Source: Citrobacter werkmanii NBRC 105721
GTDB lineage: Bacteria; Pseudomonadota; Gammaproteobacteria; Enterobacterales; Enterobacteriaceae
Direction of reading: 5' to 3'
DNA length: 64,000 nucleotides
NCBI GenBank assembly: GCA_000759755.1
Contig: BBMW01000013.1
Span: 186,001-250,000 of the forward strand
Of the stretch, positions 1 to 11,159 are shown in pieces. The notes below the pieces were generated by a model, which made no database searches, was not told the origin of the DNA, and saw only the letters and a list, made by a program, of their open reading frames with translations. A program made the position numbers and the translations under genes. The first letter of the stretch is position 1, and every line of letters starts with the position of its first letter.

Positions 1-58
1 AACCTTCATTAATGTTTTTACCCAAGAGGGCTGGGGTGAGGCTTTTCCCTCAACCTAA

Positions 59-78
59 CCCTCTCCACAAGGGAGAGG
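59..78. repeat. Short palindromic hairpin next to ERIC
   Basis: CCTCTCC and GGGAGAGG arms around an ACAA loop form a stable hairpin in the untranslated region after mtlA. A similar CCCTCTCC/GGAGAGGG hairpin sits before selA. This is a common type of enterobacterial intergenic palindrome; it may stabilise or attenuate the mtl transcript. Confidence 0.5.
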
Positions 79-208
79 ATATCGCCTTCATATTTCGAAC
101 TGCAGATGCGTTGGCTCTCCTCGCTCACCCCAGTCACGTACTTATGTACGCTCCTGGGGATTCACTGTGTTGCCGCCTTCCTGCAGCTCGAACTATTTTG
201 GGGATACT
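79..208 (-). repeat. ERIC element downstream of mtlA
   Basis: This is an enterobacterial repetitive intergenic consensus element of about 125 bp. Its core GCTCCTGGGGATTCAC and the partner arm TCACCCCAGTCACGTAC are the classic ERIC primer sites, in the reverse orientation to the copy at 11221-11350. It lies directly behind the mtlA stop codon. If mtlD follows as in E. coli, the element sits in the mtlA-mtlD intercistronic transcript and would fold into a long hairpin in the mRNA. Confidence 0.85.
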
Positions 209-214
209 TAACTG

Positions 215-2131
215 TTAAGCTTTTTTACCTGCCAGCAGTTCCAGAACTTCATCCACGCTGGTGGTATGGGCCAGACGTTCGATCACGGATTCATCATCCA
301 GCGCGTTGGTCAGGCTGGTGATGACCTGGATGTGCTCATTGTTACGTGCGGCGATACCAATGACCAGACGGGCAATATCGTCTTCTTCTTCACCGAAGCG
401 TACGCCTTCCGGGTACTGGCAGAACACCACGCCGGTTTTCAGCACGCGATCTTTGGCTTCTACCGTACCGTGCGGTACTGCGATGGATTCACCGAGGTAA
501 GTCGGCGTCAGTTTTTCGCGGTCCAGCATGGCATCGACGTATTCCGGCTCAACATAGCCGCCTTTCACCAGTTGTTCACCGGCAAAGCGAATCGCTTCTT
601 CTTTGTTAGAGGCTTTCCGGCCAAGGAAGATATTTTCCGCACCCAGCTTGAACAGGTGGGTATCACCCTCATCAAAGCTGTCTTTCAGATGATCGCGGAC
701 TTTCTCTTCGTTCACGTTGTGGCGCTGTGCAGCGACCAGACGTTCGGTCAGGCTGGTATACAGACCGCTGTCGAGGAAGTTAGTCAGCGAGATGTGCTGT
801 GCCTGAGGCACCTGACGCATCGCACGTTCGGTCAGGTCACGGTGGGTAATGACCAGATCCACATCCGGCGGCAGATTGTTAATCGCGCTGTTGGTGACGG
901 AAATCTGAGACAGACCCGCATCCTGCACTTTCTTACGCAATACGCCTGCGCCCATGGCGCTGGAACCCATACCGGCATCGCAAGCCACGATGATTTTACG
1001 TACATGGCTCAGGTCGTTGGTTACGTCGCCAGCCGCCAGCGGAGATGCGCCTTTAGATTCCGCTTTCATGTCCTGCATACGACGGGTCGCCGCATCAATA
1101 TCGTCTTCTTCTTTCACTTTGCTGGTTTTCAGCAGAATGGCTGAGACCACAAAGGAGACCGCCATGGCGGCACAGATAGCGGCGATGTTAGCGAAGTAAG
1201 CCCCCTTCGGCGTCATCGCCAGTACGGCCAGGATAGAACCCGGAGAAGCCGGAGAAACCAGACCGCCGTTCAGGATGGTCAGGGTGAATACGCCAGTCAT
1301 ACCGCCAAGGATAACGGCCAGGATCAGACGTGGGTTCATCAGCACGTACGGGAAGTAAATTTCGTGGATACCACCCAAGAAGTGGATGATAGCCGCGCCG
1401 CCCGCAGACTGCTTAGCGCTGCCGCGACCAAAGAACATGTACGCCAGCAGGACGCCCATACCCGGACCTGGGTTAGCTTCAATCAGGAAGAAGATGGATT
1501 TGCCCATCTCATGGGACTGCTGAATACCCAGCGGTGAGAAAATACCGTGGTTGATGGCGTTGTTGAGGAACAGGATTTTTGCCGGTTCAACGAAGATAGA
1601 CGCCAGCGGCAGCATGTCATGGACAACCATGAAGTTAACGCCTGCCGCCAGAATTTTGGACAGACCTTCAACCAATGGGCCAATGCCGAGGAAAGCCAGG
1701 ATGGCGAGGATCATACCGATGATGCCTGCGGAGAAGTTATTCACCAGCATCTCAAAACCGGATTTGATCTTACCGTCTACCCAGTTATCGAATTTCTTGA
1801 TGCAGTAGCCGCCCAGCGGGCCTGCGATCATGGAGCCAAGGAACATCGGCATATCCGCACCGACGATAACGCCCATGGTGGTGATAGCACCAACCACGCC
1901 GCCACGCTCACCGCCTACCAACTTACCACCGGTATAACCGATCAGCAGCGGCAGCAGATAGGTGATCATCGGACCGACCAGCTTCGCCAGCGTTTCGTTC
2001 GGCAACCACCCTGTCGGAATAAATAATGCGGTGATAATACCCCACGCGATAAACGCGCCGATATTTGGCATCACCATATTGCTGAGGAATCGACCAAAGC
2101 TTTGCACCTTGATCTTAATATCGGATGACAT
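215..2131 (-). CDS. mtlA: Mannitol-specific PTS enzyme IICBA
   Basis: MtlA takes up D-mannitol across the inner membrane and phosphorylates it to mannitol 1-phosphate. The protein has 638 residues (E. coli 637), in the order IIC membrane domain (about 1-340), IIB and IIA. The phospho-accepting residues are both present: Cys384 in VACDAGMG (IIB) and His554 in AVPHGT (IIA). It starts with ATG behind a GGGG-type ribosome site. The rest of the operon (mtlD, mtlR in E. coli) would lie beyond position 1. Upstream is a long region with several CRP sites, so expression should depend on cAMP-CRP and on MtlR. Identification is essentially certain. Confidence 0.98.
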   Translation of the reverse strand: MSSDIKIKVQSFGRFLSNMVMPNIGAFIAWGIITALFIPTGWLPNETLAKLVGPMITYLLPLLIGYTGGKLVGGERGGVVGAITTMGVIVGADMPMFLGSMIAGPLGGYCIKKFDNWVDGKIKSGFEMLVNNFSAGIIGMILAILAFLGIGPLVEGLSKILAAGVNFMVVHDMLPLASIFVEPAKILFLNNAINHGIFSPLGIQQSHEMGKSIFFLIEANPGPGMGVLLAYMFFGRGSAKQSAGGAAIIHFLGGIHEIYFPYVLMNPRLILAVILGGMTGVFTLTILNGGLVSPASPGSILAVLAMTPKGAYFANIAAICAAMAVSFVVSAILLKTSKVKEEDDIDAATRRMQDMKAESKGASPLAAGDVTNDLSHVRKIIVACDAGMGSSAMGAGVLRKKVQDAGLSQISVTNSAINNLPPDVDLVITHRDLTERAMRQVPQAQHISLTNFLDSGLYTSLTERLVAAQRHNVNEEKVRDHLKDSFDEGDTHLFKLGAENIFLGRKASNKEEAIRFAGEQLVKGGYVEPEYVDAMLDREKLTPTYLGESIAVPHGTVEAKDRVLKTGVVFCQYPEGVRFGEEEDDIARLVIGIAARNNEHIQVITSLTNALDDESVIERLAHTTSVDEVLELLAGKKA

Positions 2132-2661
2132 AAAAACACCCCTTCTTATGTTTGCTATCGCGCAGGCTGAAAGCCCGAGGTTTGTTAATGTAGCGGCAGG
2201 AGGTAGCCGGACCCTGTAGATACTGCGAAATCTGGCACTGAATCGTTCAACTGTCCAGTCGACGGCCTTTTATGTGATGTTTGTCACGTAAATATAGGGT
2301 GTGTGGCGCTAGTTAATGTGACTCCAATCACAAAACACCGGTACAAAAAAACATCACAGCGCAAGAAATCGCTAAAAATGGCGGTTAAATGTGAACTTGT
2401 TCACGTTTTTGTATTTGCTGTTTGTTGGATTTTTGTGATGTGATTCACAAAGTATTTTTGTCTCGGTTTAACCAAATGTGATCTGCGACGGGTTCTGGAA
2501 CTCACATTTTTCTTGCCAAATAAAGCAACTTAAAACCAGAAAAAATATTTTTTTTATGGTATGGCGAAAACCGCAAACTGCAGTTATGTTCAAAGCATCA
2601 GCCAGGATGCATACGGCTGCCGGCATAAAAAAACTCTAATTAGCGTGAATTCGAGGCAGGT
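2132..2661. promoter_or_regulatory. mtlA/yibI divergent promoter region with CRP sites
   Basis: This 530-bp AT-rich gap separates mtlA from yibI. It holds four good CRP palindromes of the form TGTGA-N6-TCACR at 2273-2288, 2317-2332, 2390-2405 and 2434-2449, plus a TGTGA half site at 2477-2481. The E. coli mannitol promoter is known for five CRP sites, so the arrangement is conserved. The 2434 site is the closest to consensus. MtlR and IIA-type control cannot be read from the sequence. No reading frame in the gap looks coding. Confidence 0.85.
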
Positions 2662-3024
2662 ATGTTTCTAAATTATTTCGCGTTAGGCGTGCTGATCTTC
2701 GTTTTTCTGGTTCTGTTTTACGGAATCATCGCCATCCATGACATTCCCTATAACATCGCTAAAAAGCGCAACCATCCCCACGCCGATGCTATCCACACGG
2801 CAGGGTGGGTAAGTCTTTTTACGTTGCATGTTATTTGGCCGTTCCTGTGGATTTGGGCCACGCTCTACCAGCCCGAAAAGGGGTGGGGAATGCAGTCGCA
2901 CATCACGCCGACCGGAAAGGAACCTGACCCTGAGATAGCCGTGCTGGCAGCGCGCATCGCCCAGTTGGAAAAAAAGCTGGATGGGGAAAAAAGAATCGAT
3001 AACTCCACCTTTCCGGAGATTTAA
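2662..3024 (+). CDS. yibI: DUF3302 inner membrane protein YibI
   Basis: A 120-residue protein with two hydrophobic segments (about 4-26 and 48-66), conserved [18 protein letters not shown] between them and a charged coiled-coil-like C-terminus (about 92-112). It matches E. coli YibI in length and position. The stop codon is 2 bp from the yibH start, so the two are co-translated. DUF3302 proteins are regularly paired with an HlyD-type partner and are probably a small subunit or accessory factor of an inner membrane export or envelope complex. The exact function is unknown. A paralogue, yiaW, lies at 11476-11799. Confidence 0.9.
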   Translation: MFLNYFALGVLIFVFLVLFYGIIAIHDIPYNIAKKRNHPHADAIHTAGWVSLFTLHVIWPFLWIWATLYQPEKGWGMQSHITPTGKEPDPEIAVLAARIAQLEKKLDGEKRIDNSTFPEI

Positions 3025-3026
3025 TC

Positions 3027-4163
3027 ATGGATTTGTTAATTGTCCTGACTTATGTGGCATTCGCCTGGGCCATCTTTAAAATATTCCGTATTCCGGTAAA
3101 CCAGTGGACGCTTGCCACCGCAGCATTAGGTGGGGTGTTTATTGTTGCGGGACTCATCTTATTAATGAACTATAACCATCCATATACCTTTACGGCGCAA
3201 AAAGCGGTTATTTCAATTCCCGTCACCCCACAGGTCACAGGAATTGTTAGTGAGGTGACAGATAAAAATAATCAGCTGATTAAAAAAGGCGAAGTGTTAT
3301 TTAAACTCGATCCTGTGCGTTATCAGGCGCGGGTTGACAGACTCCAGGCTGACCTGGTCACCGCGACCCACAATATCGACAATTTGAAAGCGCAACTGTT
3401 GGAAGCGGTCGCGAATACCACTCGCGTGTCTGCGGAACGTGACCGCCTGTATAAAGATTATCAGCGTTATTTGAAGGGTAGTCAGGCGAAGGTTAACCCG
3501 TTTTCCGAAAGTGATATCGACAATGCCCGCCAGAACTATCTGGCTCAGGATGCGCTGGTGAAAGGCTCAGTAGCGGAACAGACCCAGATTCAGAGCCAGT
3601 TAGACAGTATGGTCAATGGTGAGCAATCCCAGGTCGCCTCCCTGCGCGCCCAGCTTGCCGAAGCCAAATATAATCTTGAGCAGACCGTTGTGCGTGCGCC
3701 CAGCAACGGTTACGTGACGCAGGTGCTTATTCGCCCGGGGACTTACGCCGCCGCGTTGCCTCTGCGACCAGTTATGGTATTTATTCCTGAACAAAAACGG
3801 CTAATCGTGGCGCAATTTCGCCAGAACTCACTGCTGCGTCTTGAGCCGGGCGATGAAGCCGAAGTGGTATTCAACGCGCTGCCAGGCCAGGTGTTCAGCG
3901 GCAAACTAACCAGTATCCTTCCCGTTGTGCCGGGAGGTTCTTATCAGGCGCAGGGGGCATTACAGTCCTTAACGGTGGTGCCGGGGACCGATGGCGTATT
4001 GGCAACCATTGAACTGGATCCGAATGCCGATGTGGAGGCGCTGCCGGACGGTATCTATGCCCAGGTGGCGGTCTATTCCGACCATTTCGCCCACGTGTCG
4101 GTGATGCGTAAAGTGCTGCTGCGCATGACCAGCTGGATGCATTATCTTTATTTGGATCATTGA
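3027..4163 (+). CDS. yibH: HlyD-family membrane fusion protein YibH
   Basis: A 378-residue periplasmic adaptor protein anchored by N-terminal membrane helices (about 1-20 and 30-50). It then has a lipoyl half motif (VPQVTG-type, here [11 protein letters not shown]), a coiled-coil hairpin (about 100-215), the second lipoyl half ([12 protein letters not shown]) and a beta-barrel region. Such proteins usually link an inner membrane pump to an outer membrane channel, but no pump or TolC-like gene is adjacent. The family resembles EmrA/AaeA adaptors. It is very similar to YiaV at 11805-12941 along the whole length, including the identical YSDHF and [11 protein letters not shown]-terminal region. 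Confidence 0.9.
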   Translation: MDLLIVLTYVAFAWAIFKIFRIPVNQWTLATAALGGVFIVAGLILLMNYNHPYTFTAQKAVISIPVTPQVTGIVSEVTDKNNQLIKKGEVLFKLDPVRYQARVDRLQADLVTATHNIDNLKAQLLEAVANTTRVSAERDRLYKDYQRYLKGSQAKVNPFSESDIDNARQNYLAQDALVKGSVAEQTQIQSQLDSMVNGEQSQVASLRAQLAEAKYNLEQTVVRAPSNGYVTQVLIRPGTYAAALPLRPVMVFIPEQKRLIVAQFRQNSLLRLEPGDEAEVVFNALPGQVFSGKLTSILPVVPGGSYQAQGALQSLTVVPGTDGVLATIELDPNADVEALPDGIYAQVAVYSDHFAHVSVMRKVLLRMTSWMHYLYLDH

Positions 4164-4233
4164 GAACGTCATCACCTGCCATTTGCGCTGTCCTGAGCCA
4201 TACTGATATTTTTGTTGGCAAAAAGGACCCGGC

Positions 4234-4842
4234 ATGAAACTCATTGGCAGCTATACCAGCCCTTTTGTGCGTAAAATTTCTATTCTGTTACTGGAAAAGG
4301 GCATCACCTTCGAATTTGTAAATGAACTCCCCTACAACGCGGATAGCGGCGTGGCGCGCTATAACCCGTTAGGAAAAGTGCCCGCGCTGGTTACTGATGA
4401 GGGTGAGTATTGGTTTGATTCTCCAATCATCGCGGAATACATAGAGCTGCTGGATATTGCGCCAGCTATGTTGCCGCGTGAACCGCTGGCGGCGCTGAAG
4501 GTACGGCAGTTGGAGGCGCTGGCAGACGGCATTATGGATGCCGGTTTAGTCTCGGTACGCGAACAGGCTCGCCCCGCCGCACAGCAGTCAGAAACAGAGT
4601 TGTTACGCCAGCGGGAGAAGATCACCCGCAGTCTGGATGTGCTGGAAGGCTATCTGGCGGACGGTACGCTGAAAACTGATACGGTTAACCTGGCCACCAT
4701 TGCGATTGCCTGCGCTGTCGGCTATCTCAATTTCCGTCGGGTCGCGCCCGGCTGGTGTGTGGACCGCCCGCGTCTGGTCAAACTGGTGGAAACGCTCTTT
4801 CAACGCGAAAGTTTTGCCCGTACGGAACCGCCAAAGGCTTGA
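4234..4842 (+). CDS. yibF: Glutathione S-transferase-like protein YibF
   Basis: A 202-residue protein of the GST superfamily. The thioredoxin-fold domain (1-80) opens with SYTSPFVRK, where Ser/Thr near residue 9 is the usual glutathione-activating position, and carries the cis-proline motif GKVPAL (about 48-53). A helical C-terminal domain follows. E. coli YibF is the same length and has no established physiological substrate. It starts with ATG 9 bp after AAGGAC. In K-12 rhsA lies between yibF and selA; here only 98 bp separate them. Confidence 0.93.
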   Translation: MKLIGSYTSPFVRKISILLLEKGITFEFVNELPYNADSGVARYNPLGKVPALVTDEGEYWFDSPIIAEYIELLDIAPAMLPREPLAALKVRQLEALADGIMDAGLVSVREQARPAAQQSETELLRQREKITRSLDVLEGYLADGTLKTDTVNLATIAIACAVGYLNFRRVAPGWCVDRPRLVKLVETLFQRESFARTEPPKA

Positions 4843-4894
4843 TACACGTTATGTCCGCCTGAGCAAAGTCACGATACAATCCTTCCTATATCGA

Positions 4895-4922
4895 TAGCCC
4901 TCTCCGCGGTGGAGAGGGCCAC
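4895..4922 (+). terminator. Hairpin before selA
   Basis: AGCCCTCTCC and GGAGAGGGCC pair around a GCGGT loop in the yibF-selA gap. There is no T run, so it may be a transcript-stabilising or attenuating hairpin rather than a true terminator. Confidence 0.45.
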
Positions 4923-4940
4923 CAACAGCCAGGCCCTTTC

Positions 4941-6332
4941 ATGACAACCGACATGCGTTCACTCTACAGCCAGCTTCCTGCTATCGATCGTCTATTGCGC
5001 GATAGCGCTTTCTCCGCCTTACGTGAATCCAACGGTCATACCCGGGTAGTTGACCTGCTGCGTCACATGCTCGACGAAGCCAGAGAAGCCATTCGCGACG
5101 CCCACGCGCTCCCGGCATGGTGTGAGGACTGGGCGCAAGAAGCCAGAGCCCGGCTGGAACGTGAATCGCAAAGCGCGTTGCGTCCAGTGATTAATCTGAC
5201 CGGAACGGTGCTGCATACTAACCTGGGTCGTGCGTCGCAGGCCGAGGAAGCCATCGATGCGGTGGTGCAGGCGATGCGCACGCCGGTGACGCTGGAATAC
5301 AGCCTGGATGATGCCGGGCGCGGACATCGGGATCGGGCGTTGGCGGATTTACTCTGTCGCCTGACGGGGGCCGAAGACGCTTGTATCGTGAATAACAATG
5401 CGGCAGCGGTTCTGCTGATGCTGGCCGCCACGGCTAACGGCAAAGAGGTGGTCGTTTCGCGCGGTGAGCTGGTGGAAATTGGCGGCGCGTTTCGTATTCC
5501 TGATGTGATGTGTCAGGCCGGATGTACGCTACGCGAAGTGGGGACCACCAACCGCACCCACGCGAAAGATTACCGCCAGGCGGTGAATGAAAATACCGGC
5601 CTGCTGATGAAGGTGCACACCAGTAATTACAGCATCGAAGGCTTTACGAAGTCGGTGGATGAGGCTGAGCTGGCCGCCATTGGCCGGGAGCTGGATGTTC
5701 CGGTGGTGGCGGATCTCGGCAGCGGTTCACTGGTCGATCTCAGTCAGTATGGTTTGCCGCAGGAGCCGATGCCGCAGCAACTGATTGCCGCAGGCGTGAG
5801 TCTGGTGAGCTTCTCTGGCGACAAACTGCTGGGGGGGCCGCAGGCCGGAATTATCGTTGGTAAAAAAGAGATGATCGCTCGCCTACAGAGCCATCCGCTG
5901 AAACGTGCGTTACGGGCAGATAAAATGACGCTGGCGGCGCTGGAAGCAACGCTGCGTCTGTATCTGCACCCGGAAGCGCTGGCGGCGAAGTTGCCGACGT
6001 TACGCCAGCTCACCCGCTCGCAAGAGGCGATTTACGCGCAGGCCCAGCAATTACAGGCGCAGCTTGCCGATCGTTACAGCGACGAGTTTGCTTTGAATGT
6101 GATGCCTTGCCTGTCGCAGATTGGTAGCGGTTCGTTACCCGTTGACAGGTTACCCAGCGCGGCATTGACCTTTACCCCGCATGACGGGCGCGGTAGCCGC
6201 CTCGACGCACTGGCCGCCCGCTGGCGTGCGCTGCCCGTGCCGATCATTGGGCGAATTTATGATGGCCGCATGTGGCTGGATCTGCGCTGCCTTGAAGACG
6301 AGACCCGGTTTATGGAGATGATGCTGAAATGA
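4941..6332 (+). CDS. selA: L-seryl-tRNA(Sec) selenium transferase
   Basis: SelA converts seryl-tRNA(Sec) to selenocysteyl-tRNA(Sec) using selenophosphate. It is a PLP enzyme of fold type I that forms a decamer. The 463 residues equal the E. coli length. The PLP-binding lysine is Lys295 in FSGDKLLGG. Other conserved blocks are [13 protein letters not shown] (about 86-98) and [10 protein letters not shown]. The selA stop overlaps the selB start (ATGA at 6329-6332), which indicates translational coupling. The selenoprotein genes it serves (formate dehydrogenases) are not in the window. Confidence 0.98.
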   Translation: MTTDMRSLYSQLPAIDRLLRDSAFSALRESNGHTRVVDLLRHMLDEAREAIRDAHALPAWCEDWAQEARARLERESQSALRPVINLTGTVLHTNLGRASQAEEAIDAVVQAMRTPVTLEYSLDDAGRGHRDRALADLLCRLTGAEDACIVNNNAAAVLLMLAATANGKEVVVSRGELVEIGGAFRIPDVMCQAGCTLREVGTTNRTHAKDYRQAVNENTGLLMKVHTSNYSIEGFTKSVDEAELAAIGRELDVPVVADLGSGSLVDLSQYGLPQEPMPQQLIAAGVSLVSFSGDKLLGGPQAGIIVGKKEMIARLQSHPLKRALRADKMTLAALEATLRLYLHPEALAAKLPTLRQLTRSQEAIYAQAQQLQAQLADRYSDEFALNVMPCLSQIGSGSLPVDRLPSAALTFTPHDGRGSRLDALAARWRALPVPIIGRIYDGRMWLDLRCLEDETRFMEMMLK

Positions 6333-8173
6333 TTATTGCAACCGCCGGACACGTTGACCACGGAAAAACAACGTTATTACAGGCAATTACGGGCGTGAAT
6401 GCCGACCGTCTGCCGGAGGAAAAAAAGCGTGGCATGACCATCGATCTCGGCTATGCCTACTGGCCGCAGCCGGATGGGCAGGTGTTGGGGTTTATTGATG
6501 TTCCCGGACACGAAAAGTTTTTGTCCAACATGCTGGCGGGTGTAGGCGGTATCGACCACGCGCTGCTGGTCGTCGCCTGTGATGACGGCGTGATGGCGCA
6601 AACGCGTGAACATTTGCAAATTCTGCAACTGACGGGCAATCCGCAAATCACCGTGGCGCTTACAAAAGCCGATCGCGTGGATGAGGAACGCATCAATACG
6701 GTGCGTGAAGAGGTACGCACCACGCTGGAAAACTATGGTTTTGCCGATGCGGCTCTGTTTGTGACTGCCGCCAGTGAAGGCCGTGGGATCGAAGAACTGC
6801 GCGACCATTTATTGCAATTAACCTCACGCGAGCATGCCCGCGATCACAGCTTCCGCCTGGCGATTGACCGTGCTTTTACGGTCAAGGGCGCAGGGCTGGT
6901 GGTGACCGGGACGGCGCTCAGCGGTGAAGTGAATGTCGGGGATACGCTGTGGCTGACGGGCGTCAACAAGCCAATGCGCGTACGTAGCCTGCATGCGCAA
7001 AACCAGGCCACTGAGCATGCTCATGCCGGGCAGCGTATTGCGCTGAATATTGCCGGTGATGCGCAAAAAGAAGAGCTTAACCGCGGCGACTGGCTGCTTT
7101 CCGATGTCCCGCCAGAGGCTTTTAACCGCGTGATTGTCTCTTTAGAACATGCCGCGCCGCTGACGCAGTGGCAACCGCTGCATATTCACCACGCGGCCAG
7201 CCATGTCACCGGGCGCATCTCACTGCTTGAAGGAACGCTGGCGGAACTGGTGTTTGATACACCGTTGTGGCTCGCCGATAACGACCGCCTGGTGCTGCGC
7301 GATATTTCTGCCCGCACGACGCTGGCTGGCGCACGCGTCGTCACGCTCAACCCACCGCGCCGCGGAAAGCGTAAACCGGAATATCTGCAGTGGCTGTCGG
7401 CGCTCGAAAATGCACGCAGCGACGGCGACGCCCTGGCGCTGCATCTGACGCGTGGGGCGGTGAATATTCCTGACTTTGCCTGGGCGCGCCAGCTCAACGG
7501 CAATGGGATGCGCCCGTTGATTGAGCAACATGGTTTTATTCAGGCGGGGTACAGCCTGTTGAATGCGCCCGTTGCCGCGCGCTGGCAGCGAAAAGTCCTC
7601 GATACGCTGGCGACCTATCACGAACAGCACCGTGATGAGCCAGGGCCAGGGCGCGAACGCCTGCGTCGTATGGCGTTGCCGATGGAAGATGAAGCGCTGG
7701 TATTGCTGCTGATTGAAAAGATGCGCGAGAGCGGCGCTATCCATAGCCATCACGGTTGGCTGCATTTGCCGGATCACAAGGCGGGTTTCAGCGATGAACA
7801 GCAGGCTATCTGGCAAAAAGCAGAACCGCTTTTTGGCGATGAGCCGTGGTGGGTGCGCGACCTGGCAAAACAAACGGGAACGGATGAGCAAATGATGCGC
7901 GTGGCATTACGACAAGCGGCGCAGCAAGGCATTATTACTGCGATCGTGAAAGATCGTTATTACCGTAACGATCGGATTGTGGCCTTCGCCAACATGATCC
8001 GCGAACTGGATCAGGAGAAAGGATCGACCTGCGCCGCCGATTTTCGCGACAGGCTTAATGTGGGGCGTAAATTAGCTATCCAGATTCTGGAATATTTTGA
8101 CCGGATTGGTTTTACGCGTCGTCGCGGAAATGATCATTTATTACGCGATGCATTACTGTTTCCTGAAAAATAA
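6329..8173 (+). CDS. selB: Selenocysteine-specific elongation factor
   Basis: SelB is a GTPase that delivers selenocysteyl-tRNA to ribosomes at UGA codons followed by a SECIS hairpin. The 614 residues match E. coli. The N-terminal EF-Tu-like part shows G1 GHVDHGKTT (7-15), G3 DVPGHE (about 57-62) and G4 TKAD (about 111-114), followed by beta-barrel domains. The C-terminal third consists of winged-helix repeats that bind the mRNA hairpin. A strong terminator follows at 8232. Confidence 0.98.
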   Translation: MIIATAGHVDHGKTTLLQAITGVNADRLPEEKKRGMTIDLGYAYWPQPDGQVLGFIDVPGHEKFLSNMLAGVGGIDHALLVVACDDGVMAQTREHLQILQLTGNPQITVALTKADRVDEERINTVREEVRTTLENYGFADAALFVTAASEGRGIEELRDHLLQLTSREHARDHSFRLAIDRAFTVKGAGLVVTGTALSGEVNVGDTLWLTGVNKPMRVRSLHAQNQATEHAHAGQRIALNIAGDAQKEELNRGDWLLSDVPPEAFNRVIVSLEHAAPLTQWQPLHIHHAASHVTGRISLLEGTLAELVFDTPLWLADNDRLVLRDISARTTLAGARVVTLNPPRRGKRKPEYLQWLSALENARSDGDALALHLTRGAVNIPDFAWARQLNGNGMRPLIEQHGFIQAGYSLLNAPVAARWQRKVLDTLATYHEQHRDEPGPGRERLRRMALPMEDEALVLLLIEKMRESGAIHSHHGWLHLPDHKAGFSDEQQAIWQKAEPLFGDEPWWVRDLAKQTGTDEQMMRVALRQAAQQGIITAIVKDRYYRNDRIVAFANMIRELDQEKGSTCAADFRDRLNVGRKLAIQILEYFDRIGFTRRRGNDHLLRDALLFPEK

Positions 8174-8231
8174 TGAAACAATTAATTCAGAAATCAAATG
8201 AATTAATACAATATATATATTGATTGAAATC

Positions 8232-8266
8232 AGCACATTAGATTATGAACCTAATGTGCTTTTTTA
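8232..8266 (+). terminator. selAB terminator
   Basis: A perfect 10-bp stem, AGCACATTAG with CTAATGTGCT, encloses a 9-nt loop and runs into six T residues. This is a canonical Rho-independent terminator for selAB, so yiaY has its own promoter downstream. Confidence 0.9.
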
Positions 8267-8361
8267 TTCTGAATGTTATTAAAATAACAACCTCGATCAT
8301 ATTTTGTTGGAAATTTCACACGTATGCTTCCTGACTCTTTTGAGTAATTAAGGATCGTACA

Positions 8362-9513
8362 ATGGCTGCTTCAACATTTTTTATTCCTTCCGTGAATGTA
8401 ATCGGCGCTGATTCATTAAAAGATGCGATGAAAACCATGGCTGAATATGGTTTTCGCCGCACGCTAATTGTCACGGATGCCATGTTGACCAAATTAGGTA
8501 TGGCTGGTGAGATTCAAAAGGCATTACAGGAACATGGTATTTTCAGCGTAATTTACGATGGTACGCATCCTAACCCCACGACCAGCAACGTTGCTGCTGG
8601 CCTGCAAATGCTGAAAGAAAACGACTGTGATAGCGTTATTTCTCTCGGCGGTGGTTCGCCACACGATTGTGCGAAAGGCATCGCGCTGGTGGCCGCTAAC
8701 GGTGGCTATATCGGTGATTACGAAGGCGTTGACCGCTCTGCAAAACCGCAGTTGCCGATGATTGCCATTAACACCACGGCGGGTACAGCATCTGAAATGA
8801 CCCGTTTCTGCATCATTACCGATGAAGAACGCCATATTAAAATGGCGATTGTCGACAAGCACGTCACTCCGCTGCTGTCGGTCAATGACTCCTCGCTGAT
8901 GGTCGGTATGCCGAAATCTCTGACGGCGGCCACCGGTATGGATGCGTTGACCCACGCTATCGAAGCCTACGTTTCTATTGCTGCGACCCCGATTACCGAT
9001 GCGTGTGCGCTGAAAGCGGTCACCATGATTGCGGAAAACCTGCCAGTTGCCGTTGAAGATGGCAGCAATGCTCAGGCGCGTGAAGCCATGGCTTATGCGC
9101 AATTCCTTGCAGGTATGGCATTTAACAACGCCTCTTTGGGTTACGTGCACGCCATGGCGCACCAGTTGGGTGGCTTCTACGATCTGCCACACGGTGTATG
9201 TAACGCCGTGCTGCTGCCGCATGTGCAGGTTTTCAACAGCAAAGTTGCTGCCGCTCGTCTGCGTGATTGCGCGACTGCGATGGGCGTTAACGTTGCTGGA
9301 CTGAGTGCAGAGCAAGGGGCGGAAGCCTGTATCGCGGCGATCCGTGAACTGGCGCAGAAAGTGAATATTCCGGCCGGGTTGCGTGAGCTGAACGTGAAGG
9401 AAGAAGATTTTGCTGTTCTGGCGACCAATGCCCTGAAAGATGCCTGTGGTTTCACTAATCCGATTCAGGCGACACATGAAGAAATCATGGCGATTTATCG
9501 TGCTGCGATGTAA
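8362..9513 (+). CDS. yiaY: Iron-containing alcohol dehydrogenase YiaY
   Basis: A 383-residue group III Fe-dependent alcohol dehydrogenase of the FucO/AdhB family, the same length as E. coli YiaY. The NAD-binding loop [11 protein letters not shown] is at about 95-105. The metal site is built from Asp and His residues in [26 protein letters not shown] and a later His. It probably oxidises or reduces short-chain alcohols and aldehydes; the substrate is not settled. The aldehyde dehydrogenase gene aldB follows 92 bp later in the same direction, so the two may channel an alcohol to an acid. Confidence 0.95.
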   Translation: MAASTFFIPSVNVIGADSLKDAMKTMAEYGFRRTLIVTDAMLTKLGMAGEIQKALQEHGIFSVIYDGTHPNPTTSNVAAGLQMLKENDCDSVISLGGGSPHDCAKGIALVAANGGYIGDYEGVDRSAKPQLPMIAINTTAGTASEMTRFCIITDEERHIKMAIVDKHVTPLLSVNDSSLMVGMPKSLTAATGMDALTHAIEAYVSIAATPITDACALKAVTMIAENLPVAVEDGSNAQAREAMAYAQFLAGMAFNNASLGYVHAMAHQLGGFYDLPHGVCNAVLLPHVQVFNSKVAAARLRDCATAMGVNVAGLSAEQGAEACIAAIRELAQKVNIPAGLRELNVKEEDFAVLATNALKDACGFTNPIQATHEEIMAIYRAAM

Positions 9514-9540
9514 TTCGTGATACCTGTCGTAAAGCAGTAA

Positions 9541-9566
9541 AAGGCTGGCGAATTATTCGCCAGCCC
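9541..9566 (+). terminator. Hairpin between yiaY and aldB
   Basis: GGCTGGCGAA pairs with TTCGCCAGCC around a TTA loop. No T run follows, so it is a weak or attenuating terminator at best, or an mRNA stability hairpin. Confidence 0.5.
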
Positions 9567-9605
9567 CGTCTACCCTTGTAGTACCCCTACAGCAAGGAGA
9601 CGGTC

Positions 9606-11144
9606 ATGACCAATAACCCCCCTTCAACGCGTATTTATCCCGGCGAGTATGGTTACCCTCTGAAGTTAAAAGCCCGATACGATAACTTTATCGGCGGAGA
9701 CTGGGTCGCGCCGGTGGACGGCGAGTATTACCAAAACCTGACGCCGGTCACCGGGCAATTGCTGTGCGAAGTGGCCTCTTCCGGTAAGAAGGATATCGAT
9801 CTGGCACTGGATGCCGCGCACAAAATAAAAGATAAATGGGCGCAAACATCCGTACAGGACAGAGCGGCGATTCTGTTCAAAATCGCCGATCGTATGGAAC
9901 AAAACCTGGAGCTGCTGGCGACGGCAGAAACCTGGGATAACGGTAAGCCCATCCGTGAAACCAGCGCGGCAGACGTGCCGCTGGCGATTGACCATTTCCG
10001 CTATTTCGCCTCCTGTATTCGTGCGCAGGAAGGGGGGATCAGCGAGGTTGATAGTGAGACCGTGGCTTATCATTTCCATGAGCCTCTTGGCGTGGTCGGG
10101 CAAATTATCCCGTGGAACTTCCCGCTGCTAATGGCCAGTTGGAAGATGGCGCCCGCGCTGGCGGCGGGTAACTGCGTGGTGCTTAAACCTGCGCGCCTGA
10201 CGCCGCTGTCTGTGCTGCTGCTGATGGAGGTCATCGGCGATCTGCTCCCGCCTGGTGTCGTGAACGTGGTAAACGGCGCGGGTGGGGAAATCGGTGAGTA
10301 TCTGGCGACGTCTAAACGTATCGCAAAAGTGGCGTTTACCGGCTCAACGGAAGTCGGCCAGCAGATCATGCAGTATGCCACGCAGAACATTATTCCCGTC
10401 ACGCTGGAGCTGGGTGGGAAATCGCCCAATATCTTCTTCGCGGACGTGATGGATGAAGAAGATGCGTTCTTTGACAAAGCGCTGGAAGGCTTTGCGCTAT
10501 TTGCCTTTAACCAGGGCGAAGTGTGTACCTGTCCGAGCCGCGCGCTGGTGCAGGAATCCATTTACGAACGCTTTATGGAAAGAGCCATCCGCCGGGTGGA
10601 GAGTATCCGTAGCGGCAACCCGTTAGACAGCGTGACGCAAATGGGGGCGCAGGTTTCACATGGTCAACTGGAAACCATCCTGAATTACATCGATATTGGT
10701 AAGAAAGAAGGGGCGGATGTCCTGACCGGTGGACGGCGTAAGCAGCTGGATGGTGAGTTAAAGGAGGGTTACTACCTCGAACCGACCATTCTGTTTGGCA
10801 AGAACAACATGCGGGTTTTCCAGGAGGAGATCTTCGGCCCGGTACTGGCTGTTACGACCTTTAAAACTATGGACGAAGCGCTGGAAATTGCCAATGACAC
10901 CCAATATGGACTTGGCGCTGGCGTCTGGAGCCGTAACGGAAATCTCGCGTACAAGATGGGCCGCGGGATTCAGGCGGGGCGTGTCTGGACCAACTGCTAC
11001 CATGCTTATCCGGCACATGCGGCGTTCGGCGGCTATAAGCAGTCGGGCATTGGGCGCGAGACACACAAAATGATGCTTGAGCACTATCAGCAAACCAAAT
11101 GCCTGTTGGTGAGCTACTCGGATAAACCGCTGGGGCTGTTTTAA
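9606..11144 (+). CDS. aldB: Aldehyde dehydrogenase B (NADP-dependent)
   Basis: AldB oxidises acetaldehyde and related aldehydes to acids. The 512 residues equal E. coli AldB. The typical ALDH motifs are present: [12 protein letters not shown] (about 167-178), the general base Glu in [12 protein letters not shown], and the catalytic Cys in [14 protein letters not shown] follows a GGAG site (AAGGAGACGGTC). E. coli aldB is a stationary phase gene (RpoS, CRP, Fis); I did not identify these sites here with confidence. Confidence 0.97.
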   Translation: MTNNPPSTRIYPGEYGYPLKLKARYDNFIGGDWVAPVDGEYYQNLTPVTGQLLCEVASSGKKDIDLALDAAHKIKDKWAQTSVQDRAAILFKIADRMEQNLELLATAETWDNGKPIRETSAADVPLAIDHFRYFASCIRAQEGGISEVDSETVAYHFHEPLGVVGQIIPWNFPLLMASWKMAPALAAGNCVVLKPARLTPLSVLLLMEVIGDLLPPGVVNVVNGAGGEIGEYLATSKRIAKVAFTGSTEVGQQIMQYATQNIIPVTLELGGKSPNIFFADVMDEEDAFFDKALEGFALFAFNQGEVCTCPSRALVQESIYERFMERAIRRVESIRSGNPLDSVTQMGAQVSHGQLETILNYIDIGKKEGADVLTGGRRKQLDGELKEGYYLEPTILFGKNNMRVFQEEIFGPVLAVTTFKTMDEALEIANDTQYGLGAGVWSRNGNLAYKMGRGIQAGRVWTNCYHAYPAHAAFGGYKQSGIGRETHKMMLEHYQQTKCLLVSYSDKPLGLF

Positions 11145-11159
11145 TATCCCGTCACTTAC

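Noticed and set aside
8524-9477. A 317-codon minus-strand frame antisense to yiaY
   Set aside because: Fully contained in a conserved dehydrogenase gene with no independent support.
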